64,000 nucleotides of DNA from Bacillota bacterium (GTDB lineage Bacteria; Bacillota; Clostridia; Acetivibrionales; DSM-2933): positions 26,662 to 90,661 of the forward strand of contig JAEYYB010000037.1 in the NCBI GenBank assembly GCA_023430975.1, given 5' to 3'. The notes under the pieces are model-generated. The model searched no databases. It saw only the letters and a program-made list of their open reading frames with translations, and was not told where the DNA came from. A program made the position numbers and the translations under genes. Of this stretch, positions 33,622-42,475 are shown piece after piece (position 1 is the stretch's first letter; every line of letters starts with the position of its first letter).

Positions 33622-34794
33622 ATGAGATGTGGAAAAAAGGCAAAATTAAATATAGTACTGTTGCTATTTATCGTGCTATCTTCAGCGTGCAGCAGTCCTA
33701 AAGAACAATCTATCCTTGCTGTGAGTAATAATAATATTCTAAATCCAGCAAATGAAGTCAATAATTTTTATGAAAGTATGTTTGTCGAAAGAAATAAGGA
33801 ATACATATCTGATAATTCCAATAAAGAGGAATTGGTAGAATATAAAGGTGCTGTAAAGCATATATTTTTCCACCCTCTAATAATATATCCGGAAAAGGCC
33901 TTTGATGGTGATTATTTGTCCCAGGGCTACAATGACTGGTTCGTTACGGTAAAAGAGTTTAAAAAGATAATAGAAAGTCTCTACCAAAAGGGTTATATGC
34001 TGGTTGATATTAATTATACCTTCGATGCTGCTGAAATTAACGGAAGAAAAATGTTAAGACAAAAAAATCTTATGCTTCCTAAAGGGAAGAAACCTTTAAT
34101 AATATCAATTGATGACCTGAATTATTATGAATATATGATTGATAACGGCAATGCACATAAACTTATAATAGATGATGACGGAATAGTAAAGACATATTCA
34201 AAGGATAAAAATGGGCAGTCTGTCATTTCTAATGATAACGATATTGTACCTATATTAGATGATTTTGTTAATGAGCACCCGGATTTTTCTTTAGAAGGAG
34301 CCAAGGGAATTATAGCTTTAACGGGTTATGAGGGCATTTTAGGTTACAGAACTAATAATTTTGAATCTCTTACATATGAAAATGAAAAAAAGGAAGCTAT
34401 AAATTTGGTAAATAGGCTTAAGAATACTGGATGGACTTTTGCATGCCATGGATACGGGCATCTGGATGCAGATAAGATCGATATCAGCAGGCTTAAGAGA
34501 GATACGAACCGATGGAAGAGTGAGGTAGAAACCCTTATAGGGCCAACATCCGTCTATATTTATCCTTTTGGCAGTACTGTCAATTACGCTGATCCAAAGT
34601 TTAAGTTTTTAATGGATAGCGGGTTTGATGTATTTTGCGGAGTTGGGCCTGAAACGATTACCGAGTACAAAAAGGATTGTATAATTACAGAAAGAAGGCC
34701 AATTGATGGAATCAGCCTACATTATGCCAAAAGGCTTGCAGATCTCTTTGATTGCAATGAAGTAATAGATAGTGTCAGGCCAGAAAAGTATTAA
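33622..34794 (+). CDS. Polysaccharide-deacetylase-like lipoprotein
   Basis: About 390 residues. Lipoprotein signal with lipobox LSSAC. The NodB/CE4-like region contains KKPLIISIDDLNYY (metal-binding Asp pair of the TFDDG-type motif), GWTFACHGYGH (H-x-x-x-H metal site), VYIYPFGS and a C-terminal GFDVFCGVGP. Insertions between motifs make it longer than typical deacetylases. It likely N-deacetylates a cell-wall or extracellular glycan. ATG 33622 follows AGGA at 12 nt; ATG 33592 would add 10 residues. Confidence 0.8.
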   Translation: MRCGKKAKLNIVLLLFIVLSSACSSPKEQSILAVSNNNILNPANEVNNFYESMFVERNKEYISDNSNKEELVEYKGAVKHIFFHPLIIYPEKAFDGDYLSQGYNDWFVTVKEFKKIIESLYQKGYMLVDINYTFDAAEINGRKMLRQKNLMLPKGKKPLIISIDDLNYYEYMIDNGNAHKLIIDDDGIVKTYSKDKNGQSVISNDNDIVPILDDFVNEHPDFSLEGAKGIIALTGYEGILGYRTNNFESLTYENEKKEAINLVNRLKNTGWTFACHGYGHLDADKIDISRLKRDTNRWKSEVETLIGPTSVYIYPFGSTVNYADPKFKFLMDSGFDVFCGVGPETITEYKKDCIITERRPIDGISLHYAKRLADLFDCNEVIDSVRPEKY

Positions 34795-34797
34795 GAA

Positions 34798-34920
34798 TTA
34801 TAACTGATTTTAATTATTAAAATCATATAATCTATACATCTGCCTATCACAAAATAACGTTAAAAGCATTCGTTATTTTGTTCTGTCAAATGTAAGATTA
34901 TAACTGATTTTAATTGTATG
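34798..34920. repeat. Family B long palindromic element (B8)
   Basis: Flanked by the same sequence ATTATAACTGATTTTAATT at both ends. The middle has CATCTGCCTATCACAAAATAA and CGTTATTTTGTTCTGTCAAATG, which are inverted relative to each other. Confidence 0.65.
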
Positions 34921-34967
34921 GTAGTTGGAGTTTAAATATAGTACAATATCTATTGAAGAATATATAT

Positions 34968-35024
34968 TAAGGCATGGGCAAAATTTATAGCGGAAGCTAT
35001 TTTTGGATCATGACTAAAAGCGAT
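34968..35024. repeat. Family A element, right half (A6)
   Basis: TTAAGGCATG joined directly to GGCAAAATTTATAGCGGAAG and CTATTTTTGGATCATGACTA, i.e. an internally deleted copy. A family B scrap (ATTACATTTGTCTTTCGCAA) follows at 35030-35050. Confidence 0.65.
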
Positions 35025-35077
35025 AAATCAATTACATTTGTCTTTCGCAAATATATGATATACGGGGTATATAACAC

Positions 35078-35773
35078 ATGGAAAATGTTAAAGTACTTGT
35101 TGTTGAGGATGAAAGCTCTATTAGGAAGTTTATTAATATAAACCTTGAAAGAAGCGGGTTTGAAGTAATAGAAGCCGAATCAGGGGAGGATGGACTCAAA
35201 AAACTGGTGGAATATGATCCTGAAGTAGTTGTACTGGATATAATGCTTCCTGGTATTGATGGATTTGAGGTATGCCGCAGGATTCGCGAAGAAAAGTCAG
35301 ATGCTGTTGTTATAATGCTTACAGCTAAGGGTCAGGATATGGATAAAATCGTAGGCCTTGAATTGGGGGCGGACGACTATATGGTTAAACCATTCAACCC
35401 ATTGGAACTGGTGGCAAGGATAAGAGCTAACCTTAGAAGAATAAGCAAACCCTCAGAAGAAAATAAAAACATTATTGCAACCGGAAAGATAAAGCTTGAT
35501 ATATCAGCACAGAAGTTTTACAAGGGTGGAACTGATATTGAGCTTACACCGAGAGAGTTTGCAATTGTCAAAGTATTTATGGAGAATCAGGGTAAGGCCT
35601 TCAGTAGGGATGAGCTATTAAACCATATCTGGGGAAGGAACTATTTCGGAGATATAAAGACAGTGGATGTTCATATTAGAAGGCTCAGAGAGAAGATAGA
35701 AGATGATCCATCTGACCCAAAGCTTATAGAGACAGTCTGGGGACTTGGATATAGATGGCGGAAGGCGGAATAG
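35078..35773 (+). CDS. OmpR/PhoB-type response regulator
   Basis: 231 residues. Receiver domain with acidic pair VVEDES, phospho-acceptor Asp in VVLDIMLPG (about residue 53), T in MLTAKG and K in MVKPFNP. The C-terminal winged helix (ELTPREFAIVKVFMENQG, VDVHIRRLREKIEDDP, VWGLGYRWR) binds DNA. The histidine kinase gene starts 1 bp after its stop. Target genes unknown; the lipoprotein at 37180 is the obvious candidate. Confidence 0.95.
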   Translation: MENVKVLVVEDESSIRKFININLERSGFEVIEAESGEDGLKKLVEYDPEVVVLDIMLPGIDGFEVCRRIREEKSDAVVIMLTAKGQDMDKIVGLELGADDYMVKPFNPLELVARIRANLRRISKPSEENKNIIATGKIKLDISAQKFYKGGTDIELTPREFAIVKVFMENQGKAFSRDELLNHIWGRNYFGDIKTVDVHIRRLREKIEDDPSDPKLIETVWGLGYRWRKAE

Positions 35774-35774
35774 T

Positions 35775-37178
35775 ATGAGAAGCATAAGAACCAGATTGGC
35801 TGCAAATTTCATGTTTGTAATTATTATTACAGTCCTTATTTTGGAGATACTTCTCATAAATGTCATTAAACAAAATTATTATATCAGCAGGGAAGGCTTT
35901 TTAGTCAGCCAAATTAAGGTGTGTTCTGATATATATCTTAGGTATTACTCTGATACTTCAATTTATGAAAATGTTTTAAATGATGTTGATACATTTTGGA
36001 AGACCACGACTGCACAAGTTCAGATAGTAGATCTTAAAGGTGTTGTGACAATGGATTCAATCCCAAATGAGCATAAGGATGTATCGGGTATGAAGGACGT
36101 TCAACAAGCTTTAGGAGGAAGTATAGGTACATGGGTGGGGAATGTTGATTACACCGATGAGGAGGTTATGGCAGTCTCATGCCCTTTAAAGTCGAAATCG
36201 GAAAATAAAACTGTTGCTGTTCTGAGGTTTATAGCTTCTTTGGAGGATATAAACAGAGAAGTTGGAAGAATAACTAAAATTTTTATTTTTATAGGTATTG
36301 CTGTAATTTTGATTTGCGGTCTTTTAAGTGTATTGCTCGCCAATTCCATTGTTGAGCCTCTTAAGGAGATTAAAGGTGTTGCAGAAAGGATGTCATTAGG
36401 GGATTACAAGATAAAGAGCATTAAAAAGAATGACGATGAAATCGGAAGGCTTTCCGATACATTGAATCATATGGCTGAGGAAATACTTAAGAAGGAGCAG
36501 CTTAAGAATGATTTTATATCATCAGTGTCCCATGAGTTGAGAACCCCTCTAACATCAATAAAGGGCTGGGCAGTTACCTTAATGGTTGGAAATCCTGAGG
36601 ACAGGGAGCTTATCATGGATGGCCTTGAGATAATTGAGAAGGAGAGTGACAGGCTTACTTCCATGGTTGAGGAGCTATTGGATTTCTCCAAATATGTATC
36701 CGGTAAATTGCAAATTGTGAACAGGGAGGTTAACTTAAATGACCTTCTTCAATACTTGGAGATACAGCTTGCAGCAAGAGCTGAAAGGGAGAATGTTGAG
36801 TTATGTGTTACCCGTAGTGGAGAGCTTCCAAATATATTTTCCGATGAAAATAGGCTAAAACAGGTATTTATCAATATAGTTGACAATGCTTTCCGTTTTA
36901 CTCCTTCAGGCGGCAAGATTGATTTTAATACTCATTGTGAGAATGACAAAGTCATATTTGTTATTAAGGATTCTGGCTGCGGGATTTCACCGGAGGAACT
37001 CCCAAAGGTAAAGGAGCGGTTTTATAAAGGCAAAAATGAGAAATCAAGAAACGGAATAGGTCTTTCCATTTGTGATGAATTGGTTACTCGCATGGGAGGT
37101 TCTTTAAATATAAAAAGTGAGCTTGGTTTAGGTACCGAAGTTACAGTTATAATACCCTTTGATGGAGGTGGAATTTAA
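35775..37178 (+). CDS. Sensor histidine kinase
   Basis: About 467 residues. Transmembrane helices at ~12-32 and ~168-190 flank an extracellular PAS-like sensor. HAMP linker, HisKA with the phospho-His in SVSHELRTPLTSIKGW, N-box INIVDNAFRF, and G-boxes DSGCGIS and GIGLSICDEL complete the catalytic core. Architecture is that of WalK/PhoR-type kinases. Start ATG 35775 is used; the longer in-frame start lies within the regulator gene. Confidence 0.93.
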   Translation: MRSIRTRLAANFMFVIIITVLILEILLINVIKQNYYISREGFLVSQIKVCSDIYLRYYSDTSIYENVLNDVDTFWKTTTAQVQIVDLKGVVTMDSIPNEHKDVSGMKDVQQALGGSIGTWVGNVDYTDEEVMAVSCPLKSKSENKTVAVLRFIASLEDINREVGRITKIFIFIGIAVILICGLLSVLLANSIVEPLKEIKGVAERMSLGDYKIKSIKKNDDEIGRLSDTLNHMAEEILKKEQLKNDFISSVSHELRTPLTSIKGWAVTLMVGNPEDRELIMDGLEIIEKESDRLTSMVEELLDFSKYVSGKLQIVNREVNLNDLLQYLEIQLAARAERENVELCVTRSGELPNIFSDENRLKQVFINIVDNAFRFTPSGGKIDFNTHCENDKVIFVIKDSGCGISPEELPKVKERFYKGKNEKSRNGIGLSICDELVTRMGGSLNIKSELGLGTEVTVIIPFDGGGI

Positions 37179-37179
37179 C

Positions 37180-38892
37180 TTGATTAAGGCATTAAAGCTT
37201 AGTGTATTGATGTTAATAGTTATTCTTCTTCCAGGATGTTTTACTATAGGAAAACCGCCGGGGATTGAGGTGGCACCTCCTAAAAACAATGTTTTACCCT
37301 TTGAAGGTGTTTGGGAAGTTGTAAATTATATAAATGGCGGGTTTCCATCATCAAAGAAAAAGGATGTGGAGGGTTGGATTGGAAAAAAGGCCGTTTTTTC
37401 AACTTATGGAATAAAAGTTGGAGATGACATATGGGCTAAAACCGGTTATAAGGTCAAGCGAGTAGTTGCTGAAGATTACTTTCTATTCAGGTACGGTATA
37501 TCTTCCATTGATTTTACTGCCAGCGAAAAAGAGGTATCTGTTACCACCATTACATCTGGGGACAAGTTTCTATATGATTTTATCAGGCTGGATGATGATG
37601 AAGCATTGCTTTCAATACAAGGCAGTATATATATGATAAAAAGGCTTGATAAAAATATAGATCAAGTGCTTATAAGGGAATTGGCTACTATGAAAGATCA
37701 GGAGAACGAGACCCAGCTGCAGACTGAGTTTGAAAGTATGAGCTCCGGCTTACTATTGGGAATCAGATTTACAAAGAATGACGGCTCTGTTACAGAGTAT
37801 GGATATAAAACATTATGGATAGCATGCAAAAATTCTGTTTTCCATCCTGTCTTGGAAACGGATAACATATTTCTTCCAAGAAAGAATGGCTTTTGGAAGG
37901 TTGAAAGTGACAGGGTGAAGGTAAGTCCGGTAGAAGTGGTTGAAAAACAAGATGCAAAAGAAGGTGCAAAAGAAGGTTCAAAGTTAGGTTCAAAGGTAGG
38001 TGCCATAGAAGGAGTGTCTAAGGACACAGGGGCTAAGAACACAGAATTAAGGGAAGAAGATAAACTAATGGTTTATAACCCATACCAGTTGAATACTAAA
38101 AGTGTGGATTCTGGAACAGTAAACCTTTTGGATAAAAGCAAGTCATTAAACTCTGGCACAGTAAAGTCCCCAAACAATAAGGAACAAAATGGATTATTCA
38201 ATAACTGGAAAAACGTATATAGAAAAATCCTTTTTATTGGTAATGATTATGCTTCCATGGAAGTTACTTACAGGGATAAATCCTCTAATGAGAAAGAGAG
38301 TCAGGAGATTAGCATCACGAAGGTACAGCCTGTTGATAATATTACAGGTGAACATGGCCTCAAGATATCTCATATAGCAGGAGATAAAGGTCTTAAGATG
38401 CTCAGGGACTCAAGGAATAGTTTGATATCAGGCCTTAGCTCATCAGGAGGCAGTATGATGGATCAAAGTATTGAAGAAGAGAATTTCTATATGCAAAGAA
38501 AAAATGGACATTGGTTTTTAAAAGGGAGGCTCAGTTACAATAAGGGCGACGTATTTGGATACCATGATTTTAATATCAATCTTATTATCCCTTATACATT
38601 GGTGAGGTATGACGTTCTTGCATTGTCATGGACAGATATTAAGGATCGTGTCCCGGATGCAGTTGATGCTTTTACTTCTCCGAATGAGGATTTGGCAGTT
38701 ATTGTATCAGACTCCAAGCTTTATGTTTATCAGATTAATGAGGGAAGACTTAAATATGAGCCATATGCAAAGATTAAACTTAATAAGGGCGACTCTGTTA
38801 TTATGGCTGAATGGGCTACAGGAAACTATGTTGATAACTGGGAAGACACATTTATGAAAAACGATTACAAACGGGTAGCTAGTGAAGAGTAA
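37180..38892 (+). CDS. Large lipoprotein of unknown function
   Basis: About 570 residues from TTG 37180, which has GGAGGTGG 9 nt upstream. Lipobox LLPGC near residue 20. The rest is hydrophilic and beta-rich, with two related sections containing FYMQRKNGHWFL / FLPRKNGFWKV motifs. A central linker (~250-300) has KEGAKEGSKLGSKVG repeats coded by 12-bp DNA units. No enzyme motif recognised. It begins 1 bp after the kinase stop, so it may be the sensor's partner or target. Confidence 0.75.
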   Translation: MIKALKLSVLMLIVILLPGCFTIGKPPGIEVAPPKNNVLPFEGVWEVVNYINGGFPSSKKKDVEGWIGKKAVFSTYGIKVGDDIWAKTGYKVKRVVAEDYFLFRYGISSIDFTASEKEVSVTTITSGDKFLYDFIRLDDDEALLSIQGSIYMIKRLDKNIDQVLIRELATMKDQENETQLQTEFESMSSGLLLGIRFTKNDGSVTEYGYKTLWIACKNSVFHPVLETDNIFLPRKNGFWKVESDRVKVSPVEVVEKQDAKEGAKEGSKLGSKVGAIEGVSKDTGAKNTELREEDKLMVYNPYQLNTKSVDSGTVNLLDKSKSLNSGTVKSPNNKEQNGLFNNWKNVYRKILFIGNDYASMEVTYRDKSSNEKESQEISITKVQPVDNITGEHGLKISHIAGDKGLKMLRDSRNSLISGLSSSGGSMMDQSIEEENFYMQRKNGHWFLKGRLSYNKGDVFGYHDFNINLIIPYTLVRYDVLALSWTDIKDRVPDAVDAFTSPNEDLAVIVSDSKLYVYQINEGRLKYEPYAKIKLNKGDSVIMAEWATGNYVDNWEDTFMKNDYKRVASEE

Positions 38893-38956
38893 CCAAATAT
38901 AAGTGGAAGTTATTTTTTAGGCATTTTATAAAATATTAGTCGTCAGGAGGATGGAT

Positions 38957-40126
38957 ATGGAGAATTTTGAATTTTATAGCCCTACCAGGATAGTGTTTGG
39001 GAAGGATACGGAAAATCAGGTGGGAGTTCTCACCAAAGGCTACAGTAAAAAGGTATTGCTGCACTATGGCGGAAGCAGTATTAAAAAATCCGGACTTTAT
39101 GATAGAGTGGTTAAGTCATTGAGGGATGAAGGTATAGAGTTTGTTGAGCTTGGAGGAGTTGTTCCAAACCCAAGACTAAGTCTGGTAAAAGAAGGTATTA
39201 AACTTTGCCGTGACAACAACTTAGACTTTGTGTTGGCCGTTGGAGGGGGAAGTGTTATTGATTCAGCTAAGGCTATTGCAATAGGTGTTCCTTATGAAGG
39301 AGATGTTTGGGACTTTTTCAACGGCAGGCAGGTAGAGAAAGCACTTCCTGTCGGTGTGGTCCTTACAATACCTGCAGCGGGCAGTGAGGCTAGTCCTAAC
39401 TCAGTTATAACAAATGAAGATGGATGGTATAAAAGAGGTATGGGATCAGATTTGGTGCGTCCGGTATATTCCATCTTGAATCCGGTTCTTACCTATACAT
39501 TGCCTGATTACCAGACAGCATGCGGTGCTGCTGATATTATGGCACACATTATGGAAAGGTATTTTACCAATACTAAAAATGTTGAATTGACTGACAGGCT
39601 TTGTGAAGCTACGTTAAAGACTATGATTATAAATGTTCCTCTCGCACTGCAAAATCCCGATGACTATAATGCAAGAGCAGAGATCATGTGGGCAGGAAAA
39701 GTTGCACACTTTGGTTTGCTGGGTACTGGAAGGGTTCAGGATTGGGCTTCCCATGATATTGAGCATGAGATCAGCGGTATATATGATGTAGCTCACGGTG
39801 CAGGGTTGGCAGTAGTTTTTCCGGCGTGGATGAAATATGTTTACAAAGAAAATGTTGAAAGGTTTGTTCAGTTTGCATCCAGGGTCTGGAATGTGGATGT
39901 CTGCTTTGAGGATCAGGAAAAGACTGCTCTGGAAGGCATTAAAAAGTTGGAAGACTTTTTCAGACGGATTGGTCTTCCGGTGACTATGAAAGAGCTTGGA
40001 ATCACAGATGACAGGCTGGAAGAGATGGCTTCAAAATGCACCAGAGGGGGATCATCAACAGTAGGTAATTTCAAGAAGCTTGCCATGAATGATGTATATA
40101 ATATATTGAAAATTGCGAATTTGTAA
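38957..40126 (+). CDS. Iron-containing alcohol dehydrogenase
   Basis: About 389 residues. N-terminal FYSPTRIVFGKD, NAD(P)-binding GGGSVIDSAKAIA, TIPAAGSEAS and the metal-binding residues in ADIMAHIMERYF, HGAGLAVVFPAWM and DWASHDIEHE. This is the butanol/aldehyde reductase (BdhA/YqhD-like) branch, producing alcohols from aldehydes with NAD(P)H. ATG 38957 lies 6 nt after AGGAGG; ATG 38951 abuts it. Fits a fermentative anaerobe. Confidence 0.93.
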   Translation: MENFEFYSPTRIVFGKDTENQVGVLTKGYSKKVLLHYGGSSIKKSGLYDRVVKSLRDEGIEFVELGGVVPNPRLSLVKEGIKLCRDNNLDFVLAVGGGSVIDSAKAIAIGVPYEGDVWDFFNGRQVEKALPVGVVLTIPAAGSEASPNSVITNEDGWYKRGMGSDLVRPVYSILNPVLTYTLPDYQTACGAADIMAHIMERYFTNTKNVELTDRLCEATLKTMIINVPLALQNPDDYNARAEIMWAGKVAHFGLLGTGRVQDWASHDIEHEISGIYDVAHGAGLAVVFPAWMKYVYKENVERFVQFASRVWNVDVCFEDQEKTALEGIKKLEDFFRRIGLPVTMKELGITDDRLEEMASKCTRGGSSTVGNFKKLAMNDVYNILKIANL

Positions 40127-40141
40127 ACCAGTAGGTTAAGA

Positions 40142-40170
40142 ATTGCAATTTTATAAAACAATACTTGCAA
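40142..40170 (+). promoter_or_regulatory. Shared nif-type upstream element (copy 1)
   Basis: TGCAATTTTA, 9 nt, ACTTGCAAAA occurs here and, with identical spacing, upstream of nifH (41046-41074). The two TTGCAA-like boxes are 22 bp apart, two helical turns. Confidence 0.55.
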
Positions 40171-40193
40171 AATAATTTGATTCATGTTAATAT
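40165..40193 (+). promoter_or_regulatory. Sigma-A promoter of the ANTAR gene
   Basis: TTGCAA (40165-40170), 17-bp spacer, TAATAT (40188-40193). The transcript would start near 40200, giving a ~140-nt leader with the ANTAR hairpins and terminator. Confidence 0.65.
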
Positions 40194-40218
40194 TTATTTA
40201 TCCGTAAAAATTGTTTTT

Positions 40219-40294
40219 ACTACTATGGTGTAGTTGATGAAAGGCATAGAGGCTTTCTTGTTACATAGAATATGTAACGGAAAGCCTTTTTTAG
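40219..40294 (+). promoter_or_regulatory. ANTAR antitermination leader with intrinsic terminator
   Basis: P1: ACTAC (40219-40223) / GTAGT with hexaloop TATGGT. P2: AAGGC (40241-40245) / GGCTT with hexaloop ATAGAG (A at position 1, G at position 4, the ANTAR consensus). P2's 3' arm overlaps the terminator's 5' arm AGGCTTTC (40250-40257), which pairs with GAAAGCCT (40280-40287) around an inner GTTACATA/TATGTAAC helix, followed by TTTTTT. Protein binding to P1-P2 would prevent termination. Confidence 0.75.
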
Positions 40295-40340
40295 TGCAAA
40301 AAAGTATTGAGGAGATTATCTTTCGAGGAGGGGGAAGCAT

Positions 40341-40913
40341 ATGGATTGCAGTAAATTCATCATTTCAGGCGAAGATAAACGGACATTAACTATATTTAAA
40401 AATATATTAGTTAGCAGCGGGCATGTTTTTATAGGTTACCTAAAAGATGCTACCAATCTTCTAAGATGCATGAGAACCAATGTTCCAGATCTTATTATTG
40501 TAGAAGCTACAAATGATTTTTCTGAGCTTAAAAGAGTGCTTGAAATAATTGATGATGAGATTCTTGCAGCATGTGTTGTGGTGATGAATACTAAAAATGA
40601 TAAAATAATTGAATTTATAAAGGGAAAAAGGGTATTGTCATATATAACCAAGCCTGTATTTGAAGAACCTGCACTTCAGATAATTGACATGTCTTTATTG
40701 AATTACAGCAGAATTATAGAATATGAAAGAAAAGTAAAAAAGTTGAACGAAACTTTGGAAAGCAGAAAAATAGTAGAAAAGGCAAAATGGATTCTGGTCC
40801 AGAAGGATGGATACACAGAAGAGGCAGCTTATGAAGCTATAAGAAGAAAGAGTAGGGATAACCGCATTCCCATGAAGGAAATAGCGGAAGCCCTGATATT
40901 AACTAAGGGATGA
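40341..40913 (+). CDS. ANTAR-domain antitermination regulator with atypical receiver
   Basis: 190 residues. Receiver-like N terminus (~5-120), short coiled coil (YERKVKKLNETLESR, ~122-138), C-terminal ANTAR domain (AKWILVQKDGYTEEAAYEAIRR ... MKEIAEALI). ANTAR proteins (AmiR, NasR, EutV) bind tandem hexaloop hairpins and stop transcription termination. The residue aligning with the phospho-acceptor Asp is Glu55 (PDLIIVEATN), though Lys in ITKPVF is kept, so ordinary phosphorylation is unlikely. Strong GAGGAGGGGGA site. Its own leader and the nifH leader carry candidate targets, suggesting it controls nif genes. Confidence 0.85.
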   Translation: MDCSKFIISGEDKRTLTIFKNILVSSGHVFIGYLKDATNLLRCMRTNVPDLIIVEATNDFSELKRVLEIIDDEILAACVVVMNTKNDKIIEFIKGKRVLSYITKPVFEEPALQIIDMSLLNYSRIIEYERKVKKLNETLESRKIVEKAKWILVQKDGYTEEAAYEAIRRKSRDNRIPMKEIAEALILTKG

Positions 40914-41033
40914 TTAAAATATTACTTCCTCTTTTGAGCAAGTGTTGACGAGCTAAGTCAACACATGAGCCAAATTGATAGAGGAAGTTATATTTAAAGC
41001 ATCACTAAGGGATGATTAAAATATTACTTAAAT
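40906..41033. repeat. Family A element with duplicated left end (A8)
   Basis: A full element (40906-41003) with GAGGAAGT right arm and GTTGACGAGCTAAGTCAACA centre. It is followed at 41004 by a second copy of ACTAAGGGATGATTAAAATA + TTACTT, the sequence at 40902-40927 that includes the last codons and stop of the ANTAR gene. Confidence 0.7.
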
Positions 41034-41045
41034 ATTATTTCAAAA

Positions 41046-41074
41046 TGCAATTTTAAAAATAAAAACTTGCAAAA
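41046..41074 (+). promoter_or_regulatory. Shared nif-type upstream element (copy 2)
   Basis: TGCAATTTTA, 9 nt, ACTTGCAAAA directly upstream of the nifH -35 box, matching copy 1 at 40142-40170. Confidence 0.55.
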
Positions 41075-41080
41075 AACATA

Positions 41081-41109
41081 TTGACAATTAATAATAATGG
41101 TGCTATAGT
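41081..41109 (+). promoter_or_regulatory. nifH sigma-A promoter
   Basis: TTGACA (41081-41086), 17-bp spacer, TATAGT (41104-41109). An overlapping alternative, TTGCAA (41067) -17- AATAAT, is positioned like the ANTAR promoter. No sigma-54 -24/-12 motif is evident. Confidence 0.75.
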
Positions 41110-41140
41110 AAATAGTAACAGAAAAGTTAATATCTGATAT

Positions 41141-41217
41141 AAGATCCTTGAATGATTTTTATGTCGGGAAAGAGCCAGGGTGCTAGAATCTAAAATAAGA
41201 TTTTAGTGCCCTTTTTG
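41141..41217 (+). promoter_or_regulatory. nifH leader: candidate ANTAR hairpins plus terminator
   Basis: P1-like hairpin AAGATC (41141-41146) / GATTTT with loop CTTGAAT (G at position 4). P2-like short hairpin GG / CC around loop AAAGAG (41169-41174; A1, G4), weak stem with a G-A mismatch. Terminator: AGGGTGCTAGAATCT (41177-41191) with AGATTTTAGTGCCCT (41198-41212), 15 bp including G-U pairs, then TTTTT. P2 overlaps the terminator 5' arm. This is the same architecture as the ANTAR gene leader but less perfect. Confidence 0.6.
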
Positions 41218-41249
41218 TTTATTAAAAGTAATCAGTAATAGAAAATTGA

Positions 41250-42086
<837 letters not shown>

Positions 42087-42134
42087 AAATGAGATGTTTA
42101 ACAAATAGTTAAAAATAGATTGGAGGAATTAATT

Positions 42135-42461
42135 ATGTTAATGATAAGAGCTATCATTAGACCTGAGAGAGTTAATACTGTGTTGTCAGAGCTGTGTGAT
42201 GCAGGTTTTCCGGCGGTAACCAAGATAGATGTAATGGGTAGAGGAAAGCAGAGAGGCGTTAAAGTAGGAGACGTATTCTATGATGAAATACCCAAGGAAA
42301 TGCTGATAATGGTTGTAAAAGATGAAGATAAGGATGATGTAGTAAAACTGATAATGAAAAATGCCAAAACAGGACAGAAAGGTGCTTTTGGTGATGGAAA
42401 AATCTTTATCAGTCCTGTTGAAGAAGCATATACAATAAGCTCGGGATCAAGCGGGCTGTAA
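42135..42461 (+). CDS. nifI1: PII-like nitrogenase regulator NifI1
   Basis: 108 residues of the GlnB fold: IRAIIRPERVNTVLSELCDAG start, DVMGRGKQRG, a short T-loop region (VKVGDVFYDEIPKE) and the GDGKIFISPVEEAYTI end. In methanogens and clostridia NifI1 and NifI2, always between nifH and nifD, together shut off nitrogenase by binding NifDK in response to 2-oxoglutarate and ATP. ATG 42135 is 8 nt after GGAGG; the TTG at 42120 precedes that site. Confidence 0.94.
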   Translation: MLMIRAIIRPERVNTVLSELCDAGFPAVTKIDVMGRGKQRGVKVGDVFYDEIPKEMLIMVVKDEDKDDVVKLIMKNAKTGQKGAFGDGKIFISPVEEAYTISSGSSGL

Positions 42462-42475
42462 AGGGGGAGAAGCCT

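Noticed and set aside
41042..41110. Sigma-54 (-24/-12) nif promoter
   Set aside because: No GG-N10-GC pair at suitable spacing; a consensus sigma-A promoter fits instead.
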